Source: JAWKRB01 sp041389885 (GTDB taxonomy: Bacteria > Myxococcota_A > Polyangia > Polyangiales > Ga0077539). From it: a stretch of 62,439 nt of DNA. The position numbers were made by a program, and so were the translations under genes. Under the pieces are notes generated by a model, which was given only the letters and a program-made list of their open reading frames with translations, was not told where the DNA came from and searched no databases. The stretch is from assembly GCA_041389885.1 (NCBI GenBank), contig JAWKRB010000040.1:1-62439 (forward strand), given 5' to 3'. How positions within the stretch are numbered: position 1 is the first letter of the stretch; each line of letters starts with the position of its first letter. Positions 8,716 to 18,145 of this stretch are shown one piece after another.

Positions 8716-9933
8716 CACACTCCCTCCGCGGCGTGCGCGCCCAGCACCTCGTCGAGGCAGCGCAACCCCTCGTCGAGCTCGGCCTCGGTCACGATCAACG
8801 GCGGCGCGAAGCGCAGCACCCGCTCCCCCGCGGTGACGATCAGCACCCCCCGGGCGCGCATCTCGGTGAGCACGGCCCGCGGGTCGACGGCCTCGGTGAG
8901 GGGCAGGCCGCACAAGAGCCCCAGGCCCCGGGAGGGCTCGCACAGCGTCGGGTACTTCGCCGCGAGGCGGTCGAGGCCGGCGACGAGGTGCGCGCCCATG
9001 CGCGCGGCGTTCTCCATCAGCCCCTCGCGGTCGAGGGTCTCGAGCACGGCGAGGGCCGCGGCGGCGGCCAGGGGGTTGCCGCCGAAGGTGCTGCCGTGGG
9101 TGCCGGGCGGGAGCGCGTCGGCGTAGCGCTCGCGGGCCACGAAGCACCCGATGGGCACGCCGCCCGCGAGGCCCTTCGCGAGGGTCACCACGTCGGGGAG
9201 CACCCCCTCGTGCTGGCACGCGAGAAAGCGCCCCGAGCGCCCGACGCCGGTCTGGATCTCGTCGAAGATCAGCAGCGCGCCGACGTGGTCGCAGATCGCG
9301 CGCAGGCCCTGGAGGTAGCCCTCGGGCGCGGGGAGCACGCCGCCTTCGCCCTGCACCGGCTCGACGATCACCGCCGCGGTGCGGTCGTTCACCCGGCGGC
9401 GCATCGCGTCGAGGTCGCCGAAGGGCACGTGCGAGACGCCCGGCAGGCGGTGGCCGAAGCCCTCCCAGTACGCGCGCTTTCCGGTCATCGCGACGGCGCC
9501 CATGGTGCGGTACGTGAAACGACGACCAGGTCGCGACGATGTCGACGCGCTCGACGTCGCCGCGGCCGTAGTGAAAGCGCCGCGCGAGCTTGAGCGCGGC
9601 CTCGTTGGCCTCGGTGCCGCTGTTGCCGAAGTACACCCGGTCGAGGCCCGTGCGCCGCGCGAGCTGCGCGGCGAGCTCGACCTGCCGGTCGGTGTAGTAG
9701 TAGTTCGCGACGTGCCCGAGGCGCGCGACCTGCTCGGAGACGGCCTTCACCAGCGCCGGGTGCGCGTGGCCGAGCACGCACACCGCGATGCCCGCGTAGA
9801 GGTCGAGGTAGCGGCGGCCGTCGGTGTCCCAGAGGTGGCAGCCCTCGCCGCGGGTCATCACCAGCGGCGGCTGCTTGTAGTTTCGGAGGAGGTGGCGACC
9901 GGCCAGGTCGAGGAGCTCGTTCGTCGATGACAT
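8715..9933 (-). pseudogene. argD: Acetylornithine aminotransferase, reading frame broken by one extra base
   Basis: The gene encodes a class III PLP aminotransferase of about 405 residues for arginine synthesis. The N-terminal part (9933 to about 9515) has MSSTNELLDLAGRHLLRNY, YLDLYAGIAV and GNSGTEANEAALK. The rest (9503 to 8715) has FDEIQTGVGRSG, the PLP-lysine motif LAKGLAGG and the STFGGNPLA segment. Between ATWSSFH and TMGAVAMTGKR the family has GR, but the DNA has one extra base near 9507-9514 (CACGTACCGCACC), which shifts the frame. All catalytic motifs survive, so a sequencing or assembly error is more likely than a dead gene, particularly as the coupled argF is intact. If the shift is real, the organism needs another ArgD. 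Confidence 0.85.
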
Positions 9934-9950
9934 CGTGAGGCGCGTTCGTA

Positions 9951-11348
9951 TCACGCCGTCTCGGCGACGTCGCGGAGCGCGACGCGCAGGGCGTCGAGAT
10001 CTTCGAGGCCCAGGCCGGGGTGCATCGCCGTGCCGTGGAGCGCGGGGACGCGCCCGTCGATCCAGGTCTCGCTGACCCCCGCCGCGCCGCGGCGCCGCAG
10101 GGCCGCCGCGGCCCGCTGGGGGGAGAGCCCCGCGCTGCGAATCCGCGGGTGCGAGAAGCACGCGAGGGGCAGCGGAACGGGCGAGAGCACGGTCCACCCC
10201 GCGTCGCGCACGGCCTCGCGCAGGGCCTCGCCCCGGGCGCACCCCGCGTCGACCCAGCGCGCCGCACCCTCCGCCCCCTCGCGCGCGAGCCACGCGAAGA
10301 GCCCCGCGCCCTCGAAGCCTCGGGACCACCGGGCGGTCTCGCGAAAGGGCATCGGGTGGGGGCTGTGGTCCCTCGGCATGTACGGCGCGTCGACGGACCA
10401 CAGCCGCGTCGCCAGCGCCGGGTGCCGCGTGAGCAGCACCCCCGCGGCGATGGGGAGCGGGAGCCATTTGTGCGCGTCCCAGGCGATGGAGTCGGCGCGG
10501 GAGATCCCCTCGAGCATCGGCGCGGCGCGGGGCGAGAGCGCCGCGGCCCCCGCCCACGCCGCGTCGACGTGGAGCCACAGAGACTCGGCCTCGCACAGCG
10601 CCGCGAGCTCGGGCAGGGGATCGATGGCGCCGGTGTTCGTCGTGCCCGCCGTGGCCACCACCGCCAGGGGAGCGAACCCCGCCGCGCGGTCGTCGCGGAT
10701 CGCGCGCTTGAGGGCGCGAAGGTCCATGCGCCACGACGCGTCGCAGCGCACCCTGCGCAGCGCACGGGCGCCGAGGCCGCAGGCGCGCACGGCCTTCTCG
10801 AGCGACGCGTGCGCCTCGCGCGACGCGTACACCGCCGGGCGCCCAGGGAGCGCCGCGAGGCCGTCGTCGACGAAGCCCGGGTGCGCCGCCGCGAGCGCGT
10901 GGAGCAGAGACTCCCGCGTCGAGGCCGAGGCGCCCGAGGTGAAGCTCCCGTGGTGCGCGGGAGGGAGCCCGAAGCGCGCGGCGACCCAGGCCAGGGCGTG
11001 GCGCTCCGCCGCGATGGCCCCCGGCGCGGCGCCGTTCACCGCGAGCTGCGCGTCGAGGCCCGCGGAGAGGGCCGTGGCGGCCACCGCGAGGGGGTCCACG
11101 GGAGGGTGAAAGAGCCCGAAATGTCTCGGGTTCTTCAGGTCGGGGGCGCCGGCGCGGAGCAGCTCCGTGAGCAGCGCGAGGGTGTCTTGGGAGGAGAGGG
11201 GGCGCGCGAAATCGACCGTCGCGAGGAGTTCGCGCACGCGACGGAGCGCGCCCGTGGGGGCGAAGGGGGTCTCGAGCGCGAGGGTCTCAGAGACGCGTCG
11301 GAGCAGCGCGGCCAGGTCGGACGCCGGGGGATCTCCCGGGGCCCGCAC
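9951..11348 (-). CDS. PLP-dependent group II decarboxylase (aromatic amino acid/glutamate decarboxylase family)
   Basis: This 465-residue protein has the fold-type I decarboxylase layout. It shows the NPRHFGLFHP and NGAAPGAIAAE segments near the N-terminus, FTSGASASTRESLLHAL, the VVATAGTTNTGAID strand, HVDAAWAG (the Asp contacts the pyridine nitrogen), and DAHKWLPLP with the Schiff-base Lys near residue 300. The family removes the carboxyl group from aromatic amino acids, glutamate or related substrates; the substrate cannot be told here. It lies 17 bases upstream of argD on the same strand and 3 bases after the stop of the small Lys-rich gene, so it belongs to the same run of genes. Confidence 0.9.
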   Translation of the reverse strand: MRAPGDPPASDLAALLRRVSETLALETPFAPTGALRRVRELLATVDFARPLSSQDTLALLTELLRAGAPDLKNPRHFGLFHPPVDPLAVAATALSAGLDAQLAVNGAAPGAIAAERHALAWVAARFGLPPAHHGSFTSGASASTRESLLHALAAAHPGFVDDGLAALPGRPAVYASREAHASLEKAVRACGLGARALRRVRCDASWRMDLRALKRAIRDDRAAGFAPLAVVATAGTTNTGAIDPLPELAALCEAESLWLHVDAAWAGAAALSPRAAPMLEGISRADSIAWDAHKWLPLPIAAGVLLTRHPALATRLWSVDAPYMPRDHSPHPMPFRETARWSRGFEGAGLFAWLAREGAEGAARWVDAGCARGEALREAVRDAGWTVLSPVPLPLACFSHPRIRSAGLSPQRAAAALRRRGAAGVSETWIDGRVPALHGTAMHPGLGLEDLDALRVALRDVAETA

Positions 11349-11351
11349 CGG

Positions 11352-11741
11352 TCACTTCGCGGACTTCGCGGCGCGGGCGGCCTTCTTGTCGGCGGCCTTC
11401 TTCGCCTTGGAGACGCGGCCCTCGGCGCTCTTGAGGTGGTCCATGAGCCGGGGGAGGGGGTGCTTCTCGAGGGCGCGCTTGTAGTCCGCGTCCTTGCCGT
11501 GACCCTCGGCCGCGGCGATGGCCTCGATGATCTCCGCGCGGGACGCGAAGCGCTTCGACGCCACGGTGAGCACCGTGTGCAGGCGAAGGAGCTTGCGGTT
11601 CGACATGCGCTTCCACGCGTCGTCGTTGCGCGTGCGGTCGATCCAGAAGCTCTCCGTGGCGAGAGCCTTCACGTTGTCGATGAGCTGCGCCTTGGAGCCG
11701 GCGAGCTGGTTGGCCTTGGCAAGGGGGTTCGGGGTCGCCAT
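11352..11741 (-). CDS. Small basic protein with Lys/Ala-rich C-terminal tail
   Basis: This 129-residue protein has a helical, mixed-charge core (KALATESFWIDRTRNDDAWKRMSNRKLLRLH, given here as the region at residues 25-55) and a strongly basic tail from about residue 105 made mostly of Lys, Ala and Arg, like histone H1 tails. No signal peptide or membrane segment is present. I do not recognise a characterised family; the tail suggests nucleic acid binding. It opens the minus-strand run leading to the decarboxylase, argD and argF, 3 bases before the decarboxylase start. Confidence 0.75.
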   Translation of the reverse strand: MATPNPLAKANQLAGSKAQLIDNVKALATESFWIDRTRNDDAWKRMSNRKLLRLHTVLTVASKRFASRAEIIEAIAAAEGHGKDADYKRALEKHPLPRLMDHLKSAEGRVSKAKKAADKKAARAAKSAK

Positions 11742-11865
11742 GGAGTTCGTCCTTCGTATCGCGCAAGCGCGGGGGCTTCATATCCCCCCGCGAAACAGGG
11801 GCGCAGCCCTTACCACGCCCCCCGCGGGCCTCGCAAGCTCCCCGGGGCCCGTCCTCTGCGCGGAG

Positions 11866-11870
11866 GGAGG
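11866..11870 (+). promoter_or_regulatory. Shine-Dalgarno GGAGG deciding a GTG start
   Basis: GGAGG lies 7 bases before the GTG at 11878. It supports that start over the in-frame GTG at 11890 and ATG at 11911, neither of which has a comparable site at the right distance. Confidence 0.6.
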
Positions 11871-11877
11871 TGACATC

Positions 11878-13119
11878 GTGGGTCCTCCCGTGACAAACAC
11901 AGCGGCGCCGATGAACCTCCTCACCGAACGCAACACCGCGCGCCCCAGCGACGACCCCATCTTCGCCCTCAACCGCGAGGCCACCCAGCGCAGGGCGCAG
12001 GGCGACGCCGTGATCAACGCCACCGTCGGCGCGCTGCTCGAAGACGACGGTCAGCTCGCGATCCTCCCGACGGTGATCGACGCGATCCGCGCGGTGGAGC
12101 CTCGCAAGGTCGCGGGCTACGCGCCCATCGCAGGCGTGCCCGCGTACCTCGACGCGGTCATCCGCGACCTGCTCGGGGGGTCAGCCCTGGCCGACATGGC
12201 CGTGGCGGCGTCGACGCCCGGCGGCACGGGCGCGCTGCGCCACGCGGTGAGCACCTTTCTCGAGCGCGGGCAGTCGATCGTGACGCCGTCGTTCTACTGG
12301 GGCCCCTACCAGACCCTCTGCGACGAGCACGAGCGGGGCGTTCGCACCTTCTCGATGTTCAACGCCGACGGCGGCTTCGACGTGCCCGCCTTCGCGCGGG
12401 CCATCGACGAGACCGCGGCGGCGCAGGGGCGGCTCCTGGTCTTTCTCAACGACCCCTGCCACAACCCCACGGGCTACTCGATGTCGCCCGACGAGTGGAC
12501 CGCGGTGTCGTCGGTGCTCGAGTCGGCCGCGAGGCGCGTGCCCACCACGGTGCTCGCCGACGTCGCGTACCTGGCCTTCTCGCGCGATCAGAAGTCGTTC
12601 CTCGCGCACCTGGCGCCGCTGGCCGAGCGCGCCGCGGTGCTCTTCGCCTGGAGCGCCTCGAAGAGCTTCGGGCTCTACGGCCAGCGCGTGGGCGCCCTCA
12701 TCGCGTGCAGCGCCGACGACGCGCAGCGCGGCGCGATCAAGAACGCCATGGCCTACGCGTGCCGGGGCACCTGGTCGAACTGCAACGCCGCGGGGCAGCA
12801 CGCGGTGGCGCAGTGCCTCACCGACGCCGCCCTCGACGCCTCGGTGCGCGGCGAGCGCGCGCGGCTCATCGCCCTCCTCGACGGGCGCGTCGCGGCCTTC
12901 AACGCCGCCGCGGGGGGCACGCCGCTGCGTTACCCCCGCTACGACGGCGGCTTCTTCGTGACGCTCTTCGCGAGCGACGCGAAGGGCTCCGCGGCGCGGC
13001 TCAAGGAGCGCGGCGTGTTCGTGGTGCCGGGCAACGGCTCGCTGCGCGTGGCGCTGTGCTCGGTGCCCGAGTCGCAGGTGCCGACGCTGGTGCGCGCCCT
13101 CGTCGAGTGCGTCGCGTAG
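11878..13119 (+). CDS. Class I/II PLP aminotransferase (aspartate/aromatic aminotransferase type)
   Basis: This protein of about 413 residues has the type I aminotransferase core. It shows the GYAPIAGVPAYLDAV segment, the STPGGTGALRHAV cofactor loop, FLNDPCHNPTGYSM (substrate and PLP Asn/Pro motif) and SASKSFGLYGQRVG with the Schiff-base Lys. It resembles TyrB/AspC-like enzymes that open with DPIFALN and end with a short C-terminal domain (GGFFVTLF, then VALCSVPE). Likely substrates are aromatic amino acids or aspartate with 2-oxoglutarate. It is the only plus-strand gene in this part and is transcribed away from the Lys-rich gene. A start at ATG 11911 is the alternative. Confidence 0.9.
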   Translation: MGPPVTNTAAPMNLLTERNTARPSDDPIFALNREATQRRAQGDAVINATVGALLEDDGQLAILPTVIDAIRAVEPRKVAGYAPIAGVPAYLDAVIRDLLGGSALADMAVAASTPGGTGALRHAVSTFLERGQSIVTPSFYWGPYQTLCDEHERGVRTFSMFNADGGFDVPAFARAIDETAAAQGRLLVFLNDPCHNPTGYSMSPDEWTAVSSVLESAARRVPTTVLADVAYLAFSRDQKSFLAHLAPLAERAAVLFAWSASKSFGLYGQRVGALIACSADDAQRGAIKNAMAYACRGTWSNCNAAGQHAVAQCLTDAALDASVRGERARLIALLDGRVAAFNAAAGGTPLRYPRYDGGFFVTLFASDAKGSAARLKERGVFVVPGNGSLRVALCSVPESQVPTLVRALVECVA

Positions 13120-13129
13120 AGCGGCGTCT

Positions 13130-13420
13130 CTACCGCCCCATGGCCTCGCGCCGCGCCTTGAGCACCCGCACGAGCCCCGCGCGGTCGAGGGCCTGCGCGC
13201 CCGCGTCCTTCGCGATGTCGAACCACGGGCCGACCACGTCGTAGTGCTCGCGCCAGGTGCCCGGGTGGTGCGGCCGGCCGGGGATGCCCGCGCGCGCGAC
13301 GAACTCCGCGAGCTCCCGCGCGCCCTCGGCGCCGGGGAGCGTCGACATCAGGTGCGACGACGGACCGTAGCGCGCGTTGAAGGGCGCGCCCCAGTCGACG
13401 GGAGGGTCGATCACCACCAT
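13130..13420 (-). CDS. DUF4031 family protein
   Basis: This 96-residue protein starts VVIDPPVDW and carries SSHLMS, the ELAEFVARAGIP stretch and the HYDV motif typical of DUF4031. Those small proteins of unknown function have conserved Asp/His residues that could bind metal. It is the last gene of the minus-strand run, 7 bases after the P450 stop, and converges on the aminotransferase with a gap of about 10 bases. Biochemical function unknown. Confidence 0.85.
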   Translation of the reverse strand: MVVIDPPVDWGAPFNARYGPSSHLMSTLPGAEGARELAEFVARAGIPGRPHHPGTWREHYDVVGPWFDIAKDAGAQALDRAGLVRVLKARREAMGR

Positions 13421-13427
13421 CGCGGGC

Positions 13428-14858
13428 TCAGGCCTCCGCCGCGTCGATCCCTCTGCGACGCAAGGTCATCGGGAGGGTGGGTCCGGGGCGCATGGTGATC
13501 CCGAGCTCGGCCTCGACCCTGGCGCCGGGGCTCAGCTCGAGGCGGTAGCGCCGCGAGATCGCCGCGAGGATGAGCTGCGCCTCCATCATCGCGAAGGTGT
13601 TGCCGATGCACACCCGCGGCCCTCCGCCGAAGGGAAAGTACGCGAAGGCGGGGCGCCCCTCGCTGCGCTCGGGGGTGAAGCGGTCGGGGTCGAAGGCCTC
13701 GGGGTCGTCCCAGAAATCGGGGTGGCGGTGCGTGGCCCAGGGGCTCAGCAGCACCTGCGTGCCCGCGGCGACGCGAAAGCCGCAGACCTCGTCGTCGACC
13801 TCGGCGCGTCGGCCGATGATCCACGCGGGCGGGTGCAGCCGCATGGACTCTTGGACCACGCGCTTCACGAAGGGCATCGCGGGGAGGTCGTCGAGGGCGG
13901 GCGGGCGCCCGCGGAGCACCGCGTCGACCTCGTCGTAGAGCCTCCGGGCGACCTCGGGGTGCCTCGCGAGGAGCAGAAAGGTCCACGAGAGGGTGTTCGA
14001 CGTCGTCTCGTGCCCCGCGGCGAAGATCGTGATTGCCTCGTCGCGGAGCTGCACGTCGCTCATGCGCTCGCCGGTCTCTTCGTCCCTCGCCTCCATCAGC
14101 ATCGCGAGGAGGTCGTGGTGCTCCCCCGCGCCGCGGCGGCGCTCGGCGACGAGCTCCTCGAGGATGTCGTCGACGGCCTTCACCGCGCGGAGAAACCGCC
14201 GGTTCTCCGAGGTGGGGACCTTGAGGGGGAGGTCGAGGAGCCGGGTGATCCGGTCGTTGGTGTTGAGGGTGAGGAAGGTGAGCGCGTCGCCGACGAGGTC
14301 GGCCTCGCCCGAGAGGTCCTTGCCGAGCAGGGTCTCGCTCGCGATGCGCATGGTGAGGGTCATCATCTCCCGGTCGACGTCGCGCAGGCCCTGGGGCCGC
14401 GCGTCCCACCGCCGGAGCATGTCCTCCGTCGCGCGGACCATCGAGCTCGAGAAGCCCTCGATGCGCTGCCGGTGAAACGCGGGCGCGGCGATGCGGCGCT
14501 GCCTGCGCCAGAAGTCTCCCTCGGAGGTCACCAGGCCGTTGCCGAGGAACAGCCGCATCTTGTCGTACCCGCGGGTCTGCTTGGAGTACCCCCGGGCGTT
14601 CGTCTGAAGAACGTGCCGCACGCCGTCGGGGTGGAGCACCAGCGCGAAATCGACGCCGGGCACCCGCAGGCCCACCACGTCGCCGTGCGACGCGCGCCAG
14701 CTCGCGAAGCTGTGCAGCGGGTCTTCGCGCAGCGCGCGTGCGTGGCCGAAGACCGGGTCGCCGGGGGGCACCGGCGGGGCGCGCGGGTCTCGGGCCTCGG
14801 GGCGCAGCGCGCGGGCGGTCTTGCGGGCGAGGGAGCGCGCGAGCTCGGTGAGGTTCAT
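13428..14858 (-). CDS. Cytochrome P450
   Basis: This 476-residue haem monooxygenase shows all P450 landmarks. The I-helix AGHETTSN oxygen-activation motif is at about 278-285, the K-helix ESMRLHP (ExxR) near 340, the PERF-like DPDRFTPERS near 397, and the haem-Cys loop FGGGPRVCIGN near 420. It has no N-terminal membrane anchor, so it should be soluble and need separate ferredoxin and reductase partners; none is adjacent. The sequence style (fatty-acid/CYP102- or CYP120-like) gives no certain substrate. The ATG at 14858 follows AAGGA at a usable distance. It lies 17 bases after the lyase gene stop. Confidence 0.95.
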   Translation of the reverse strand: MNLTELARSLARKTARALRPEARDPRAPPVPPGDPVFGHARALREDPLHSFASWRASHGDVVGLRVPGVDFALVLHPDGVRHVLQTNARGYSKQTRGYDKMRLFLGNGLVTSEGDFWRRQRRIAAPAFHRQRIEGFSSSMVRATEDMLRRWDARPQGLRDVDREMMTLTMRIASETLLGKDLSGEADLVGDALTFLTLNTNDRITRLLDLPLKVPTSENRRFLRAVKAVDDILEELVAERRRGAGEHHDLLAMLMEARDEETGERMSDVQLRDEAITIFAAGHETTSNTLSWTFLLLARHPEVARRLYDEVDAVLRGRPPALDDLPAMPFVKRVVQESMRLHPPAWIIGRRAEVDDEVCGFRVAAGTQVLLSPWATHRHPDFWDDPEAFDPDRFTPERSEGRPAFAYFPFGGGPRVCIGNTFAMMEAQLILAAISRRYRLELSPGARVEAELGITMRPGPTLPMTLRRRGIDAAEA

Positions 14859-14875
14859 ACGGTCCTTGGTGCGGG

Positions 14876-16459
14876 CTACATCCCGGCGACGCGTCGCGCC
14901 GAGAGCTCGTTGAGGTAGCACTCCAGGTCGGTGTACCCCGCGGTGCAGCCGGCGACGCCGTTCGCGGGGTTCGCCGCGAGGGTGCCGAGGGAGGCGCCGG
15001 GGCAGTCGGGCCGGAGGCCGTGCGCGCGCTCCCAGTCGTCGGGCATGCCGTCGCCGTCGGTGTCGACGGGCGGGGCGGGGGCGGCGGTCACGCGAAAGGC
15101 GTCGCCGCGGTCGATGCCGACGCTCGAGTTCCACGCCGGCGGGCGCGCGTCGACGTCGCCGTTGAGGTACCCCGCGAGGCGCGCGTCCATGGCGTCGCGG
15201 GGAAAGGCCCCCGCCTGCGCGCGCACCATGGTCATCAGCTGCCCGCTGCTGACCACGCTGATCGCAGGCATGTCGAGGCGCGCGCCGCGGCTCGGGAGCG
15301 CGAGGTTCACGCTCGCGGCGCGGCCCTGCCAGGTGAGCACGTTGTCGGCGTAGAACAGCGTGTTCGCGGTGTTCCGCGACACCTCGTTCACGAACATCGG
15401 CCGGTCGTTGAAGCTCCGCCGACGGAACATCAGGTTGCCCACGAAGTTCAGGTCGAGGAGAAAGTTGCGCGACGACGCCGCGCAGTCGTTGCCCTCGTTC
15501 GTGCCGACGCAGCGGTTGTAATAAACCGGGTCGCCCACGTCGAAGAACACGTTGTTGCTGATGTCGATGCGAAGCCGTCGGCCCGCGCAATTCGTGGTGC
15601 CGGGGCCGTCGCCGTTCTCTTCGCAGGAGATCTCCGGGAGGCGGCCGTGCACGCCGTTCCACACGTTGTGGTGAAGGAGATGTTCGCGAGGGGAAAGCGG
15701 TCTTTCGAGTAGTTGATCAGCAGGCCGCCGTAGCGGTAGTGGTCGCCCACGGGCTCGGCGAGCTGGGTGTACGCACGGTGATGTCCTGCAGGCGCGACAC
15801 CTCGAGCAGCTCATCGCGCTGCGTTGGCGAGGAGACGTGGTCGAGGATCACCCGCCGCGCCCCCGAGGGCCTGCAAGGGGTGTCGTCGTCGCCGCCGCGC
15901 GAGCTGGGTGGCGGAGGATCACGTTGTTGCAGTTGTTGGGGTCTGCCGCGCACGATCACCCCGCCAGGCTCTGCCCGCGATGGTGACGATCGCCCTGCGT
16001 GAGGTCGATGGGGCCGTTGATCACCCCGCTCACGCGAAAGACCACCGTGCGCGCGCCGCGGGCCTGGAGGCACGACGCGAGGCTCCCGCCCCCGCTCGAC
16101 GCGAGGGGTGGTCACCACGCACACGCGCCCGCCGCGGCGTGCCCGTGGCGACGGCGCCGAAGCCCTCGGCGCCGGGGAACGACGGCACCGTCTGCGTCGC
16201 CCGGCGGGCCGCCGGGCGGTTGGTGGGCAGCGGGCGGTCGACCGCGGTCACGACGTCGCTCGCCTCGGGGAGGTCGTCTGACGCCTCCGGGCGCGCCTCG
16301 ACCGGCGCGCGAGACGCGTCGACCAGCGCGCAAACTGCGCGTCTCGGGACGATCGCGCCCGCGTCGCCCGCGCCGCCGCCGTCGAAGGATGAGCCCCACG
16401 CACGAGGAGGCCGAGAGCGAGGAGAGCGCGCACGCAGCGGCGAGGGTCCGAGGCTTCAT
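14876..16459 (-). pseudogene. Secreted pectate-lyase-like parallel beta-helix lipoprotein, broken by several frameshifts
   Basis: Joining pieces in different frames restores one protein of about 520 residues. It has a signal sequence from the ATG at 16459 (MKPRTLAAACALSSLSASSC, with a possible lipid-anchored Cys) and an Asp/Ala-rich linker. The pectate lyase opening PSFPGAEGFGAVATG (about 16150) follows, then GGVIVRG, RRVILDHVSS, and beta-helix text such as IDISNNVFFDVGDPVYYN down to a C-terminal DTDGDGMPDDWE calcium-binding-type motif and stop at 14876. Frames change several times between 15680 and 16400 while motifs stay intact, so consensus errors are likely. PL1/PL3-like proteins act on polysaccharide outside the cell, and the D-x-D-G-D motif is common in secreted calcium-binding proteins. 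It starts 24 bases after the reconstructed kinase stop. Confidence 0.75.
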
Positions 16460-16483
16460 GAAGGCGACGAAGCTAGCACGCCG

Positions 16484-18069
16484 TCAGCGGCCCCGTAGGA
16501 TCACCGCGGCCATCAACGCGACGCTCGCGAGCGCCACGAGCCGCGGCGATCAGCCGTTTGCCCCCGCTCTTCGCGGCGGGGGCGACAGGTACGCTGGGGC
16601 TCCCTGGCGCCGGCGCGGCGCCCCAGCCCGCGCCGTTGGCCATCGTCGGCATCGGCCCCTGAGGCGCGTAGCCCGGCGCCTGCGCCGGCGGCCCCAGGCG
16701 GAAACATCGGCGCCGCGCCGTCGAACAACACCGTCGACGACACGCCCTCCGACGCGTCTTCCGAAGCGCGGCGAAGGGGGCGGAGGAAGCAGGGGGCGGA
16801 GGCGGCGGGGGGGCGGAGAGGCGTAGGGGGCTTGCAGCGCAGGCTCTTGCGGCGCAGGAGCGGGAACGGGCCGGAGCGCGCGCAGAGGACCCTCGCCGCG
16901 GCCATGCGCGCTGGGCTCAGCGACGTCGACCGGCTCGAAGACGGTGCGGGCCTCGGGGTCTTCTTCCGGGCTCGGGGCTCGGCAGCGGCGCCACGCGTCG
17001 ATCTGCCCGGTCTCCTCGCGGATGCGCTGGCGGATCTTCTTGTGCGCCTCGATGTCGGTGATCTCTTCGGAGTCGTCGTCGACGAGGAGCGCGCCCAGGG
17101 GAGCCCGAGGCGTTGCGCGAGCCCTCCATGGCCGACTCGAGCACCCGCGCGAGGCTCCATCTCCGGCGACGGGGCCTGGGTGTAGAGCCAGGCGTTGAGC
17201 CCGTCGGCGAGGGCGCGGGCGTTGGCGAAGCGCTGCGAGACCTCGGCGGCGAGGCCCCGGCGCAGCACCGCGAGGAGGGCCTCGGGGATGTCTCCGCGGT
17301 GGCGCTCCGGGGGAAGTCGATCCCGCGGGTGACCCGCTCCGAGGAGCACCGGCAGGGCGGCGTCGGGGTAGGGGGCGGTGCCGTGAGGAGGCTCGTAGAG
17401 CACCGCGGCGGCGGAGAAGACATCGGCGCGCCCGTCGAGGGGCTGCGAGCGCGCCTGCTCCGGGGCCATGTACCCGTACTTCCCCTTGATCAGCCCGGCC
17501 TGCGTCGCCTGCTTGCGGGCGGACGAGCGCGCGAGGCCGAAATCCGAGAGCTTCACCTCGCCGTCGAAGGAGACCAGGATGTTCGCGGGAGAGACGTCGC
17601 GGTGCACGATGCCCAGGGGCTCGCCCTCGGCGTCGACCCGGCGGTGGGCGTGCTCGAGGCCCTCGGCGACCTCGCGCACGATGAAGGCCGCCACCCGCGG
17701 AGAGAGCGTCAGCTGCTTGGCGCGCAAGCGCTTGAGCAGGCGACGGAGGTCCATCCCGTCGACGAACTCCATGGCGATGTAGTGCCGCCCGTCGACCTGG
17801 CCGAGGTCGATGACCTGGGTGATGTTCCGGTGGCTGAGGCGCGAGGTGAGCCGGGCCTCTTCGATGAGCAGCTGCGCGACGCCGGCCTCGGCCTCGAGGC
17901 GCGTGTGGACCATCTTCAGCGCCACGGTCTTCTCGAAGCCCGCCACCGACCGCGCCCGCGCGAGCCAGACCTCGGCCACCGCGCCGTTCGCGAGTCGCCG
18001 CACGAGCTCGTAGGGGCCGAAGGGTCGGGGGAGGTCTGCCTCTCTCGCGTCTCGGCCGCCGACGGTCAT
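16484..18069 (-). pseudogene. Serine/threonine protein kinase with C-terminal membrane segment, frame-disrupted
   Basis: The first 225 or so residues are intact: YELVRRLANGAVAEVWLAR (P-loop region), VALKMVH with the ATP Lys, VHRDVSPANIL (catalytic loop), SDFGLARS (DFG) and MAPEQAR. After that the frame slips repeatedly between about 17400 and 16900. Compensating pairs restore VLYE...GTAPYPD, then RHRGDIPEALLAVLRRGL, then EEITDIEAHKKIRQRIREE in a third frame. In another frame the end reads PRLVALASVALMAAVILRGR and a stop at 16484, a likely C-terminal transmembrane helix, so the kinase would be membrane-anchored with its catalytic domain in the cytoplasm. This is the Hanks-type architecture abundant in myxobacteria. 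I favour consensus error over gene death. Confidence 0.75.
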
Positions 18070-18145
18070 GCGGCGATTCTAAGCATGACTTCGGAGAAGT
18101 ACGCCGCTTCTTCTGCGCGCCCCGGCGCGATAGGATCCCCCCGCT

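Noticed and set aside
295..9126. Very long plus-strand frames across the first 9 kb
   Set aside because: They lie antisense to dnaK, argF, the glycosidase and other clear genes and encode only low-complexity His/Arg/Gly text.
11769..11791. GCGGGGG...CCCCCGC hairpin between the Lys-rich gene and the aminotransferase
   Set aside because: It lies in the leader of both divergent genes, has no second copy nearby and gives no clear role.
14876..18069. Degraded mobile element or prophage remnant to explain the broken frames
   Set aside because: No transposase, integrase, terminal repeats or composition change is visible; the pieces join into ordinary kinase and lyase genes.
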